DNA of 64,000 nucleotides from Oegoconia quadripuncta (GCA_949316235.1 OX438749.1:5474914-5538913), one strand, 5' to 3'; counted from the first letter of the stretch, positions 1 through 12,015 are shown. Notes: a model not told the origin generated them from the letters alone. Program-made: numbers and translations.

Positions 1-1025
1 ATATTATATATTGTGCGGTAGGTATTGGTTGTATAAATCCAAATTAGGTATCATATTTTCTCTGTGTTTTTCGACATTTTATTGGAAAAGTATTATGTCT
101 ATTCTTCGTCACTCGTACAATCTACTGTTATAGTATCAATATTGGACCTAAACTGTACTAAAATATTTGCAGAATTAAGGCCCTGGTGAACACTGAACAT
201 TCTACCAATTACGTAGCCCGTGGGAAATCTAACCCCGATGTAGTTTACACTGCGCTACGGAGATAAAGCCAACAATTGCATTGCATTTTGAATTTCGCAC
301 TCAATCTTTCACTATGAAATCAATAGAGCAAAGAATTTAATGTTATTAAAACAACAATAATAATTAAATAAGATATTTATTAGACATGTATTATTTTATT
401 TGAAACGTTGTACAAAATAGACTTAGGTACCTACTAAAATATAACTACAGATGTAAGTATAATAATAAATGTAGGTAAGTAGAATAATAAGTACTTATTA
501 ATTATTATACATTTTCAGGCAATGGATTACATTTTTGTTTTATACAAGTGTAGAAATGGCGTAAACAATAAACCTTCAATTTGAAGCCATACTTTTCCCT
601 GTAGATTTATTACATTTGTAGAGTCAGTTCTTGTAATTCCCTTTAGGATACTAATTATATTTGGTTAAATCAAATAGGTAAGTAGAGCATTCCGAAAAAG
701 TAATTCTTCAAAGTATTCTACGAAAACTGAGCATGCCTAATATTCCCACAAAAAATCCAGATGTATTTTTATTAAGGGATCTATGTGGTTGTTGAAAATA
801 AAGTATTTGTAGGGTGAAGTGAGATCTGCGCCGTGTCGTAGCTTGTGAACAAACTCCGTGAGTCAACGTCAAAGCACTATGAAAATAACGTAGTCTCTAT
901 AATTTAATTAATTAATGACACAAGTAGAAGCTTTGTATCTTTCTTGTGTGCATGAGCATGAATGAGTTAACAGATTTCAATCGGTATACGGTAATACGGT
1001 AATACGGGTCATGTCCCCAAAAGGT

Positions 1026-1238
1026 GTTTTTTTTATGCATACTTGACCTCAATCACACCTGATGTTAATTGAAGATGAGGTCGAAGGTGGAAGCGTACTG
1101 ACCCGAAAACCTCAACACATTTCGGGGACTGGCTATCTTATCTCTGACAACCGGAACACAACAAAGCTATTAACATTGCTGCTTGGCGGCAGATTTAGAT
1201 AAGATGGTGGTAGCTAGCCAGGCGGATATTTAAAATGT
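1026..1238 (-). repeat. SINE-B copy, tRNA-head end missing
   Basis: SINE-B is a family of about 330 bp defined by comparing copies within this window. It has a tRNA-like head (CGCCTCCGTGGCTCAATG, then a B box GGTTCGATCC), a body with the motif CTGCCGCCAAGCAGC, and a tail GTCGTGCATAAAAAAA. This copy is in reverse orientation. It has tail and body but stops before the pol III head. Confidence 0.8.
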
Positions 1239-3902
1239 TTACCGAAACGGCGCACTTCCGATCTCAACACGTCATGGTCTCAACGCAAAATAGCGCGAAT
1301 ATGTAAGCTTAAAAGTGCTATTCAATTAACTACATATAATTAAATACATACCCTTAAAAGTTACAGAATACAAGATGATATTAAAAATACATGGTAATGT
1401 AGAAGGAAAAAATAATACAGACTTGTAAAATTATTGATAGATAAGGACAGTAGAATTATTAATGATCATAAAGATACCATCCGCAGTCATAAAGTTAGCA
1501 TCCGTAGTCATAAATCCGATGAGATCTATTAAAATGGAGGCCGTGCGTGACAAGTCGCCAACTTGTCATTTTTGTTGTATTATTTAAATTCTCTACAAAT
1601 TGCACAGTGTCCTGTGGGGTCTATATCTTAGCTTACAAGTTACAGGTGAATGAAAAAATTAAATAAATAAATAAAACGATATGTCTTGCCTAATTAACCT
1701 AGTGGACTTGTATCTATAGCCTATGCGTGATTGGCCTAAATAATGTTAGTATTGTTGTGATACTTACCTATACGAAAGCCTAAATACAAATTTTCCTCAA
1801 CTTTCATCATCAAGTTTCTAATATATTTACGTCGAAGTTTGGTGTTATTTTTCTTTAAAAATATATCAAACACAAATGTTATAATATAATCGTTTATTAC
1901 TGGATAATTTAAATGCAATTAGAAAACTTGGTTCAGTGATATCCGAATTCTGAAATAAATTTTATTCGAGAGATAATTAATTAAACCTTTGACCATGAGG
2001 CTGATAGATTAAGATGCATTTCTAGGTACTAAGCATAAGGCGCATAAGTATCATACCTCTCTGTCATGTTATCTTTATCGAAATATATGTAAATACTGCT
2101 GCTTTGTTTATTAGACATCATAAAAGTTAAACATTATAGACACGATATCGCCCTAATGCACTAGATAATAGTTATTAATATCGCCTGCAAGACACCATTG
2201 TAAATAATAAAATATATGACCTTGGGTTAGGATGCATCTGTAGATATGAGTGTATAAGACTCATGATCATATCTCTGTGTAATATCTCCGTAGAGCAGCC
2301 ATCACATACCTTTATTATGGATTTATGCAAAATGTTCTCTCTATCCAAATGTATGTTAATATTGCTCGTAAGTTGTACCTTTTATTAGTCAGTTTAAAAA
2401 TTATACTCCAAAGGCATATGACATGTAGTAGATAATAATTAATATATCACCTACGTAAATAAAAGCTTTATATCATACAATCCACTTTGAATAAGATTGT
2501 TGTGGTGATGTGGGCGATATCTACAGTAAGTTTTCGATATATACATGCTAGCGACTCGTATTTGATTGTTGAGATTTTTGTAGATGTAGGCAATATACTA
2601 TAGATTAATCATGAAGGCTAATAGACGATACATGCAGTGATAGATCATTTAGTTTTCTATGATAATAAAACAAAATCTTAACTGTTTTAATAAACTTAAA
2701 GATACAAGTATTTAGCTAAGATATTAGCCTAAACAATTGGCTGTTTTGGAGTTCTAAAACCGAAACTAGCGTTCCCTTTACTGTAGTAGACAGTGATATA
2801 TTAAAAATTGAAGTGAAAACATGCAGTTTTTAGTAGAGATGTAAATTAATTCACAGAGCATATTAGCAGAGTATAGTTAATACAAGGCATAATGACAAGT
2901 GCTTGTCGCGAACGTAGAAAATAATGATTAATACATCCAATCTGTACAGACTATATCCAACAGGTTTTTCTTTTTTTTTTTTCAGAATTCGGATACTTAC
3001 ATTACACCGTTTCATTAAACGTTATTATTCTCGATAAATGCAATAACTTATCTAGGTTAATAATTTAAATTCGTATCGCAGTCTTACAAAATATCTAAGC
3101 ACCTATTAATTTACTGCTAGAAGCGATCGTATCTTATATACAAAGTATGCGATTAGTAGATTAAATATTTACGGACTTTCTAAGTGATTTTAGTACTTCA
3201 AGTCTATATGAGAAGTAATAGTAAAGAACGAGAGTTTATGACGTAACAATTTGTTTCTACTGTAAGCGAAGGGAAATGAATTGAGCCAAATACTATGAAA
3301 CATTGTATCTAAATCTCTACCTTCATTAATGGTGCTTGGTATTTGAATAGTTTCTAAAATCGTTAACAATCCCGCCTCCTCATTCATCGTACTGTAACTA
3401 CCATTAACTAGGATCAGCAGTGGTACTGTACACGGCACATACTGAAAGTAGATGATGCCCTAAGCGACTCTATTGCTACCTTGGACACCAGATTAATTAC
3501 AGAAAGTAATAGGGTGCATAGACAGGAAAATAATATTTCCACTTCTTATGGAAGTGTAGCCAGTAACATACAAAGTAGCTCTGAGGTCATCAATGAGGTT
3601 AAGTGAAACTCGATCCTTTGATATTCGTAAACACCACAGACTGTACCTTGATGCAGTGAGCGCGGCCAATGGCAGCGCTAACAGTAGGTAGGCATTTTAT
3701 AGACTTGTCAGAATAAGCGGGAACTTAAATTTTGGAAAGAGAAAATGTATTATCAACATCGTTGCTGCATCGTTTCCGTTGATATTTCTGATTATATAAA
3801 ATAAATCACTTATAATTAAGTTGTCATATAATTAACAAGTTCTTTCAAATCGGGCGCCAAAATTTTAAAAAGATTTTTTTATTATTAATTCACGATTTAG
3901 GA

Positions 3903-4040
3903 TAAGGTGGACGGACGACCTGATAAAGGCCGCGGGAAGTCGATGGATGCAGGCAACTTCCAACCGGTCCCTCTGGAAGTCTATGGGGCAGGCCTACGTT
4001 CAGCAGTGGACGTCCTCTGGCTGATATGATGATGATGAGG
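3903..4040 (+). mobile_element. 3' end of an RTE-like LINE with ATG-repeat tail
   Basis: The plus strand encodes the last ~45 residues of a LINE ORF: an RWTDDLIKAAG motif, an SLWKSMGQAYVQQW motif, then a TGA stop and a short GATGATGATG tail. This carboxy end and ATG-type tail are typical of RTE-clade elements in Lepidoptera (family knowledge). Only the extreme 3' end is present, as expected for 5' truncation during target-primed reverse transcription. Confidence 0.7.
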
Positions 4041-4190
4041 AGACCACAAATAGTAGCTCTATTGGTTAACACTAACTGGTCTTTAAGTAAAGCTAACAAA
4101 AAAAAAAAAAAAAAACGCCCCGAATACAGAACCTCCTCCTTTTTTGAAGTCGTTTAAAAAAGGGGTTGTAATATTATTCCCAAGCCGTTT

Positions 4191-4216
4191 AATTGGCGAT
4201 TCACTAATCGCCAATT
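4191..4216. repeat. Short perfect hairpin (11-bp arms, 4-nt loop)
   Basis: Arms at 4191-4201 and 4206-4216 (AATTGGCGATT and its complement) flank the loop CACT. It abuts the longer hairpin at 4220-4313. Confidence 0.85.
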
Positions 4217-4219
4217 AGA

Positions 4220-4313
4220 TATAGATAGAGACACATACATCTAACATGATCTCTCTTTCTGCTTAGTGAAGCAGAAAGAGAGATCATGTTAGATGTATGT
4301 GTCTCTATCTATA
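4220..4313. repeat. Long perfect hairpin (45-bp arms, 4-nt loop)
   Basis: Arms 4220-4264 and 4269-4313 are exact reverse complements around the loop AGTG. I see no mismatch across 45 bp. There is no coding content. It could be a foldback element or the product of a palindrome-forming replication event. Confidence 0.9.
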
Positions 4314-4788
4314 CCAAATCGAAAATATTCGAGTTTATCTTTCGGCTTGCCGAAATACTAACAAGAGTAGGTTACACATCCGAACCAAGAAAATAAATAA
4401 AACTTTGTGGCTGTGAAGAAAAATTCTGAACAATGTCTTAAGCTTCTTTTATGATCAATTCCTAACTAGAGCGGGAAAGACATATTTGAAAAGCTATGTC
4501 GATAAAACATAGTTGATCAATGGCTGATATTACCAGCCCTCGTAGCATGACATCGTTTGTCGCGCGCGACGTATAAGTGAGAGCGAGATAGTTCTATAAT
4601 TTGTGCAAGCAAATGACCAGGACAAATATTGTGTCGCGCGACATAATCGATTATCGCTGACATTTCTTATCTCAGTCATTTGTGACAGTTCATATCATAT
4701 CAATCAATCATCGACATAGATTTTTCAAATGAGATTTGGGCGCTCTATGTTAGAATTGAGCACGAAAGAAGATAAGGTTGTGTTCAGA

Positions 4789-4960
4789 GGGCGGAGTGTG
4801 AGTTTTGTTTCGACTTAATTTTACTACCGCGTTCACGTTTACGTGACGATTTGTATGGAGAAATGTGCAGCGCCTCTAGCGGATAGTTTGCAAAAGTTTT
4901 TTTTTCGCGAACGCGATGGTAAAGTTAAAAACCAGACAAAACTCTCACTTCGCACACAGA
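4789..4960. mobile_element. MITE family G, copy 1
   Basis: A ~172-bp non-coding element with imperfect terminal inverted repeats. GCGGAGTGTGAGTTTTGT at one end matches 16 of 18 positions of the complement of the other. The interior, including CGTTCACGTTTACGTGACG and GCGCCTCTAGCGG, is nearly the same as 7002-7178. Two copies with matched ends and no ORF fit a non-autonomous DNA transposon. Confidence 0.75.
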
Positions 4961-5330
4961 ATAGCCTACTCCACACACAAATAAAGTCTCATTGACCTTG
5001 GTGAATTTGGGGGCGTAACCTTCCTTTGGAACAGTGTTTCTCCAAAGTTTGCTTTAAATTATTGAAAGAAAAAAGATCTAAATACAACAGATATGAATAG
5101 GACCAAAATTTGAATGTTTATATTGAAGCGGGATGGAAAGAAGAGCGGAATACAAAAATCATGAATAGGTTTGAGTAGAAGGTAAGTTAATAATGACGAG
5201 TAAACATAGTTTTTAATCCAACCTGATTTTGGCACAAACAAACATTTGAGAGGATTTAACGCCCAATTTGAAAAAAAAAAGAAAAATAACTTTTAATTTA
5301 CAGATAGGTATCTAGTGATACTTAAAACAA

Positions 5331-5928
5331 TTACGGCAGTAGCCTGTGATATTCAGCAGACTTCTTATTCTTCTCGATCACGTAGAACGACTTCGGTTTG
5401 CCGTTGCCCGAGAAATATTTTCTGAAGGAGGCTTTCTTAGCTGGCACGTAATAAGCTAGTGCGTCCAAGGAGTTAGGATGGTTATTGGCGCCCTTCGGCC
5501 AGGTAGGCGTGCTCTCCACGTCAACCACATCATCATCGAATCTAGCCTGAGGTCGGTTCTTGGCGAGTTTATGTAGTACTGGTATGTTCCAATGGTAGAC
5601 GCGGGCTGGTTTCCCGTTGCTTGTTATTTGTAGGGGTAACGTTCTTGCGGCGGCTGGAGCGGGGTCAGCGTGTGTGTAATAGCTAGTGTTTGGGGGTAGT
5701 TTGATGACGTACATCCTCGAATCGCCGGTGGCGTGGCGTCTGCCCTGTTCTGCTAAGCGTTTCCTGTGGTGGGCCGCTGGTATTCTAAGTTTCTTTAAGC
5801 CCAGAGCGCTGAGAAGCTCGTGGGTTGTTGGATCTTTCTTGTCGCCGGTGAGGTGGTTTGAACGAGTTGGAGATGATGATGGAGCGGCGCATGTAGCAGC
5901 GATTGCGATGAGGAGCAGCGCCGAAGTT
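5331..5928 (-). CDS. 3'-terminal coding exon of an unrecognised, probably secreted host protein
   Basis: On the minus strand a pyrimidine-rich tract ending TTCGTTACAG (acceptor AG at 5930-5929) is followed by an open frame to a TAA at 5333-5331. The exon supplies the last base of a split codon plus 198 codons. The first residues, TSALLLIAIAATCAAP, look like the hydrophobic core and cleavage region of a signal peptide whose Met lies in an upstream exon. Next comes a basic stretch with dibasic sites (a KK near exon residue 30, RKR near 55-57, GRR near 62-64). An internal Met (5714) follows, then a region rich in Pro, Ala, Tyr and Lys ending HRLLP. There are no cysteines after the signal region and no domain I can name. 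The frame stays open across non-repetitive DNA, the codon use is balanced, and the acceptor fits the signal peptide phase, so I take it as real. A secreted precursor or extracellular protein is an inference. The 5' exon was not located. Confidence 0.72.
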
Positions 5929-5946
5929 CTGTAACGAAGAAAAGTA
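5929..5946 (-). other. Splice acceptor and pyrimidine tract of the host exon
   Basis: Read on the minus strand, a T/C-rich run (ACTTTTCTTCGTTACAG) ends with AG directly before the exon. The phase leaves two coding bases in the preceding exon, compatible for example with a very short first coding exon. Candidate branch-point adenines lie just upstream (CTAAAAT). Confidence 0.6.
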
Positions 5947-6266
5947 TATTTTAGTTAATCATTCCTTTTTAACGGTTTATTTTCATTAGGACTCAGTCAG
6001 ATATTTAAGAACTAGGACACTTATTTAACAACTTAGTGGGAAATTATTTTATTATTTTTATCACAATAATACATATAAATTGAAGTGCGTTGATAATATT
6101 TGGAATAACTAAATTATTAATTTCCGTGACATCAAATAAGTAGTTACAGACTTCAACTTTACTAAACTACTTAATACTTAATAAATCAGAACGTCGTTTT
6201 CCTTTCGATGTATACATTATTAGGCAAGTAAATTGCCAGAGCTGGGGTAGAATATATTAAAGTAGG

Positions 6267-6335
6267 TATAGGTATGTATAGTCTCAATGAAGAAATATCC
6301 TGTATATTTCTTCATTGAGACTATACATACCTATA
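6267..6335. repeat. Perfect hairpin (32-bp arms, 5-nt loop)
   Basis: Arms 6267-6298 and 6304-6335 are exact complements, with spacer CCTGT at 6299-6303. There is no coding content. Confidence 0.9.
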
Positions 6336-6402
6336 TGAATTTGAATTCGTATAATCCTGTTTACAGGTGACTCCACTCCCGGACCTATAGACAAGAGGCA
6401 AA

Positions 6403-6521
6403 CGTTTCTATAACGACAAACGCTAACGCTACAGTTCTCGCAGCTGATTGGTTGTTAACTTTATATGACTTATTGACACCAATCAGCTGTGAGATATGGA
6501 AAGTTTGTCGTTATAGAAACG
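6403..6521. mobile_element. Small foldback element with 19-bp perfect termini
   Basis: The 19-bp end CGTTTCTATAACGACAAAC (6403-6421) is perfectly inverted at 6503-6521. A second internal inverted pair, CAGCTGATTGG at 6441-6451, has its complement at 6479-6489. The two pairs nest, so the whole can fold as one hairpin. It is probably a MITE. A wider inverted pair (GGTGACTCCACTCC near 6367, its near-complement near 6710) may mark an outer element around it. Confidence 0.7.
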
Positions 6522-6890
6522 CTCGCCACTTGGCTAGGTGGGCTGACTACGAGCAACTTTTCCCAAGGAACCATAGACGAATTCGATCGATCGATTCGAT
6601 TACCCATACACAAACCTTTTGAAACCACCTTTAGTATGGAAGTCCAACAATTTTCGTCCGAATTCAGCTATGGTTCTTAGTGGAAAGTTATTCGTAATCA
6701 GGAGTGGAGTCGCCAGCCGAAAATTGTTGGATTTCCATTCTGAAGGTGTGTTTAGAATTGTTTACTTTGTATATGTAATCGAAAATTTTTTGATCGAATC
6801 CGACTATTGTTCTTTGGAGAAAGTTGTTTATAATCGAGAGTGGCATCACCAGAGAATGGGAATTAAACGAATAAAATTCACCCTGTAGAA
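6522..6890. repeat. Locally duplicated non-coding segment
   Basis: Two diverged copies of a segment that reads TATGGTTCTTAGTGGAAAG near 6669 and TATTGTTCTTTGGAGAAAG near 6803, each followed by a GTGG...CACCAG or GTCGCCAG motif, lie about 135 bp apart. The open frames here on both strands overlap and look fortuitous. Confidence 0.45.
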
Positions 6891-7001
6891 TAAAATAGAA
6901 TAATTTTATTTCACCCAATATACGACACGCAAACTAACAAAGTACAACGTATATATAACTCATATCGAGGTAAATGAAAAACAAACAAAATAGGTACCAC
7001 A

Positions 7002-7178
7002 GGGCGGAGTGTGAGTTTTTTTTCGACTTTACTACCGCGTTCACGTTTACGTGACGATTTGTATGGAGAAATGTGCAGCGCCTCTAGCGGATAGTTTGCA
7101 AAACGATTTTTTTCATAGGGACTTTTTTCGTAAACGCGAACGCGATGGTAAAGACAAAACTCACACTTCGCACACAGA
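7002..7178. mobile_element. MITE family G, copy 2
   Basis: Closely matches 4789-4960 from end to end, with a short extra piece in the middle (CATAGGGAC). Its ends are GGGCGGAGTGTGAGTTTT and, inverted, a GTGTGCGAAGTGTGAG-type terminus. A third, partial terminus of this family is visible near 60678-60700. Confidence 0.75.
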
Positions 7179-7446
7179 CTTTATAATTTAATCTAGGCTC
7201 AACCAGCGGCTTCTCCGTTATGGAAATAATTTATGATGATGCTGCGTGGTTTCGGCACGTGAAAAGAATAGAACCAACCCGTCTCTTCCCGTGGGGGTCG
7301 TATAAGGCGACTAAGGGACTCTCCACCAAAAATCACGTTTGCACGTTTTTAACGGCGATGGGTTCACCCCTCCCACGTGTGCATTTCTATATATTTCGAA
7401 AGGGAACCGTGGATGTTGTTTCAGGCATTAAAGTTTTAATGATAGG

Positions 7447-7520
7447 AACACCCAAACGCTCATGTTTGGGATATTTCTGACGGGCGTTTGGGATAAAAGA
7501 CGTGACGTGTATGTATGTAT
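7447..7520 (+). repeat. Family H dispersed repeat
   Basis: A ~75-bp motif: AACACCCAAACGCT, then TGTTTGGGATATTTCTGAC, then TTTGGGATAAA and a TGACGTGTATGTATGTAT end. Related copies lie near 14020-14095, 32110-32180 (inverted) and 38138-38218. No coding function is seen. Confidence 0.6.
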
Positions 7521-7856
7521 TGAAACTGCTGGCCTACGCCGTATTATTTTGGTAAATAATTAACACTTTAACGGACAGTGACCCAGAAATATGATAGAAT
7601 TATTATCATGTATAACTGCTATAGCATGTTACTGAGCTCGTTAACGTGTTAACTAAGTAAATTACTGTAAATGGAACAGTGGTTTCGTGGAAAGAAATTA
7701 TGATAAGCTTCTAATTTCTCCCAATTTCTATATTTCGTAGACTGACACGGCCAATAGGTAAGTACGAGTACCTACATACTTATAGTTAATATTTTTTTTT
7801 TATTTGTAAATGAGTATTTACTATTTCGTTTTTGTGTACTTATGGAATAATTAAAT

Positions 7857-7965
7857 ATCATCATCATCACCTCAGCCCGTAAACATCCCACTGCAGGGAT
7901 ATAGACCTTCCCTCGTATAGTCCACCACGCTGGCCCAATGCGGGTTAGGGACTCTGTGAAGTCCT
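7857..7965 (-). repeat. LINE/SINE 3'-tail fragment with CAT-repeat end
   Basis: Begins with a CATCATCATCACCTCAG microsatellite-like tail. It contains TCCACCACGCTGGCCCAATG, which also occurs at 9820-9900 and, degenerate, near 38685-38710. It is a common lepidopteran interspersed tail and is non-coding. Confidence 0.6.
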
Positions 7966-7996
7966 TTAGAATAAATAAAAATAACTTTAATAACAA

Positions 7997-9815
7997 CTTT
8001 TATTTATAATTAAATAAAAGTTGAAAATTAAAAAAAAATCATGCATTATAAATTAAACTAAACACCTTGTGTCAAAATAAGCAAACAGTAGATTTTAAAT
8101 AGTCTATTACGTTCGCTCAAAGTTTGATCAAAATTTATTCAGCAATTTAGTTTGGACAAACGTCCAGACAGAAAAATTCTATAAGTCGATACCGGATAGA
8201 TAACTATATTGTGCAAAAGTAATATGTAGGTACCTACTCCCACTTGTACCTTATTTGCATAATTTTGAAATCACAGACAGACACTTCAACTTTATTATTC
8301 GTATAAATTTGATGTTAGTGACTTTAAGTCTTTATAAAGAGTGCATTGACATCAAAACTGTTTGTCGAGCTTTAACGTAATGGTACATGAAAAGTCAAAC
8401 AAGCGCCGGCAGTAAAATGCAGTCCCTTGCATTCCCGTTGTCTATAGTTTCAAAAGCAATTAGCATAGACATGACTGTCTTAAGTTGTGTGCACAGACGA
8501 AATACAGCCAGATATGTATGTATGTTTATTAGGAGGTATTTTATCGTATAAATTAATTTACAGACTGCTTTAGCTATCATTAAGTGTCTCAGGGCCGTAT
8601 TGATAAATCGATCTTGAGACTGAGATCGCGTTTCAGTTTCGTATACTATTTTAATATGCATCAGATTCTCAAGCGGCAATATGAGAGTGAATGAAGCAAA
8701 AGAGGTCAGGATCGTAGCAAGTTGGAAGTCTGTGGTCTGTGGTCTTTGCCCACCCGTACGGGAAACAGGCGTCACTTTAGGTATGTATTTACGAGTGTCT
8801 TCATAAAACTAGATTTAAGTGAAAGTGCATATATGCGGTAGATAAGAATCTGATAGCGAATAAAAAATCGGTAACTTCTAAAAACAAAAAGAAGGTCTGT
8901 GTTTTTTTAAGATGGATTGACAGAGACGTTGGACCACAATTTAACCTGGTGAAAAGTGACAGTGGAGTCGATTCTGACGTGACTTTTCTAAACTAAGACA
9001 AGACTGACTATCGAGGAATAAGACAACATTAGTTTAGTAAAGAACTCACCAATCGCATTCTAAATAGTGTCGGATAGTTAATTTGCATTTCAATTTATTT
9101 CATAATAAATATATATATTATTACACTCAGGACCAATCGCTATACAATTTAAACAAAAAATAAAATATGTTAGCGTATTAAATGTTAGGTAATAATAATT
9201 ATATAACATGTCCGATTTAAACTACCTAAAGTAGATGAAGCATGTATAATTAATTACTAGATTTAATGTGAGATGTATAATACATATTTAAAAATAACGT
9301 TTATTCCCCTCGCATTCGCCTCTATCACTTGCTGGCATTCTCTCATCAGACGCTCAATCCCTATCACAAACAAGTCACACAATGGCTTTTCTGAGAGCAA
9401 TAATATTCGATTCAGTATCAAAATGTTTAAAATTTTGAGAGTTCCATGAACAGAAAGGCATTCGAAATTTGACACTTTCCGATATGGAATCGAATAACGA
9501 GTGTCAAACCGATCTGTAGAATATGGGGGCAGAATCGACACCAGAGCATAATCGATACATTGAAAATTTTGAAATCCCCGAGGAAACAAATGTAATATCT
9601 AGATAGATCAAACCAATTGTGTTCAATTAAATTTCTTTGAAACGGCAAAATCGATTTCCATCAAACATGGCTAAGAATCTATCAACGAGTTTAATTTTAA
9701 ATACAACAAAAACCGACTCACATTATCGGACCACGCGTTAGAGAGAGCTTTAACACAGTTTTTGGTGTATTTCGATGATATTATAGTCTATTGAAGGTCT
9801 CCTAAATTTTTATAC
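7997..9815. other. Non-coding stretch, no gene recognised
   Basis: AT-rich DNA. The minus-strand open frame at 8395-8775 contains TGGQRPQTTDFQLATIL, which looks like translated repeat rather than a conserved protein. Two overlapping frames near 9263-9648 lack motifs. A family D fragment lies at about 9720-9805. Confidence 0.5.
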
Positions 9816-9817
9816 AT

Positions 9818-9903
9818 CATCATCATCTCAGCCCATAAACATCTCGTATAATGAGGGACTATAGGCCATAGTCCACCACGCTGGCCCAATGCGGGTTGGG
9901 GAA
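9818..9903 (-). repeat. LINE/SINE 3'-tail fragment, second copy
   Basis: Contains CATCATCATCTCAGCCC and TCCACCACGCTGGCCCAATG, matching 7857-7940. Confidence 0.6.
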
Positions 9904-10029
9904 TTTTTATACATCTTTAAACTCGGGCCTAGGTTCCTATCCATGTTTGATAGATGTAAATATAAATTTTCAAACCACATTTTCATCCTTGATCTCATCG
10001 TGAACGAGTGGTTCCACATCACGGCGGTT

Positions 10030-12000
10030 ACCTAAGGATTTCTATTTCGTATCCCCGTCGGAACAATCATTTATATAAACCACATTTTATAAATTTCCTT
10101 TGGTCTGAGTGAATAACTGCGGTTCCCATAATAATGCAAGTAGGAAACCCGAGTTGATTTTGAGGCTTTGGCGTTTATTATGATTATACAATAAGCATTT
10201 TGTCGCCTGTTGTACCGTCAGAAACTGAAATTCCTTCGGCTTCGCTTGCATTCGCTAAAACTTCTTAGAAAAGCGAGACAATATGTAGTTTCGTATGCAT
10301 GTGTGAGGGAGCAAACAATAACGAAATGTTCATGTTGGTATGTAGAATGTAGAACCTAATGGTTTACGTTAGTGCCAGACTCTAAACCACAGGATTCCAG
10401 TATAATAAAACTGTCAGAATATTATATCCTGTACCTTTGTTCAAAGTTTTTTTTTAATTGCATACCGACAGAGCGAGAGACGTGCACTTACAATATGTAC
10501 TTGCACGTAAGTGAGAACGGTCGTTTATAGAAAATATGCTATAGCTTTAACATATGTTAACTAGTTATATGAAATATGTATGCTTACCCATGATAATTAT
10601 GTAAAACTCTAAGTAATACCTACTTATCTAATAGATAATTTTTAATACTAGCTAGGTGCAATAAACTATGAACAGACTCGCCCAATTGCATTTGCACACA
10701 TTTTCGAACATCGTGAACTAATTTCTTTGTCTTCATTCTCATTAGCACTGGCAATGACAATACGGTCTACTCAAAATGTTACCAAAATATCAGAAAACTC
10801 AACTGATACTAATGATACCACTTACTTTATTATCCACACTAAATAATTCAAGTAGGTTCACATGATCTCCGAGTTCAAAAAATTTAACTTGGCTAACTTG
10901 TTATCATCGGATCAGATAGGCACGTAAAGTGGACGCGGATGTCCCAGTCACCTATTTGACCAGACATCAGTCTCGGAGTACGAACAGGCATACATTACTC
11001 CACTTTCAATATAAGGAAACACCTCGACATGTTGTTGGAACGGTGTAGTTTATTTTTAAATGTAAATCAAAAGCAGTGCCGATATGGTGGAGCTCTTTTT
11101 TAATCCGCCTTCCTCTCCCATATTTGGCGGTCTGTGGGAACCGGTAGATATGTAATAAATGAGTATGATGTAAATGAATGATTGCCTTCACCGCATAACA
11201 ACATACGAAACCTAGGCGAATATTCACACCAATCACTATCCCTTGAAGAGATTATGCTGTACATATTATTTAAAAGGTTACCACCAATTGGTGGTAAACC
11301 TTTTATATTATAATTACCTGATTGTAGTGGCAGGCCGCATGGACGGGCCATTCATGAAGCACTGGTGGTCGTTGCATGCACCAGTGCCCCAGATCACACG
11401 CAATAGTTGAATTTTACTTAAATAATAATTTTGACATACCTACACATTCTACAATTTCTATAATAATAATAATAATTAATATAATTTAGATTTTCTCCAC
11501 AATCAGATAAAGTTAGTAGTATACAGTGATTGGTATCTTAAAATAGTATAAAATATTACTAAGCTAAGAAAATACAATACTTAAGAGATAATAATAAAAT
11601 TTAAAAAAATATATATTATATTTACATAACTATAAAAAGTGTATCGCTTCGAGCTCTGCTACATGCGGTATTAATTAATTAATTAATTATTAAGGACAAC
11701 CTATGGATACGTTTAAAGATACTTATTTAGATTTTTTAATGTTTTAATTTTTCAATTGACATTTGAATTTTTTTATAAAATTGTTATTTTAAAATTTTCA
11801 ATGTCTACCACTGTTTACTAACATAGTTATAGGTGACTGTACCACAGATTACTAATAAGTTACTAAACTGTACTAACAAAGATGGACCTTATTGTCTGGA
11901 AAATAAACGATTTATTATTACTGCGCCGTGCAAACTAACATAAAGTGTAGGCCCGCAGATTACAAAATTACCGAGCACAAAATTAAGTCCCATCAATATA
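10030..12000. other. AT-rich non-coding stretch
   Basis: No gene is recognised. The short minus-strand frames at 11006-11351 overlap each other and lack motifs. A small inverted pair, AAAGGTTACCACCAATTGGTGG and its partner, is centred near 11284-11296. Confidence 0.5.
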
Positions 12001-12015
12001 CAGACAAGAAATCGG

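Noticed and set aside
8395..8775. 126-codon minus-strand frame as a host gene
   Set aside because: No domain or splice support was seen. Parts resemble translated interspersed repeat and the composition is not protein-like throughout.
9036..9062. First exon of the host gene (minus-strand ATGCGATTG before GTGAGT)
   Set aside because: The exon would end in phase 0, while the acceptor at 5929 needs two coding bases carried over. There is no other support.
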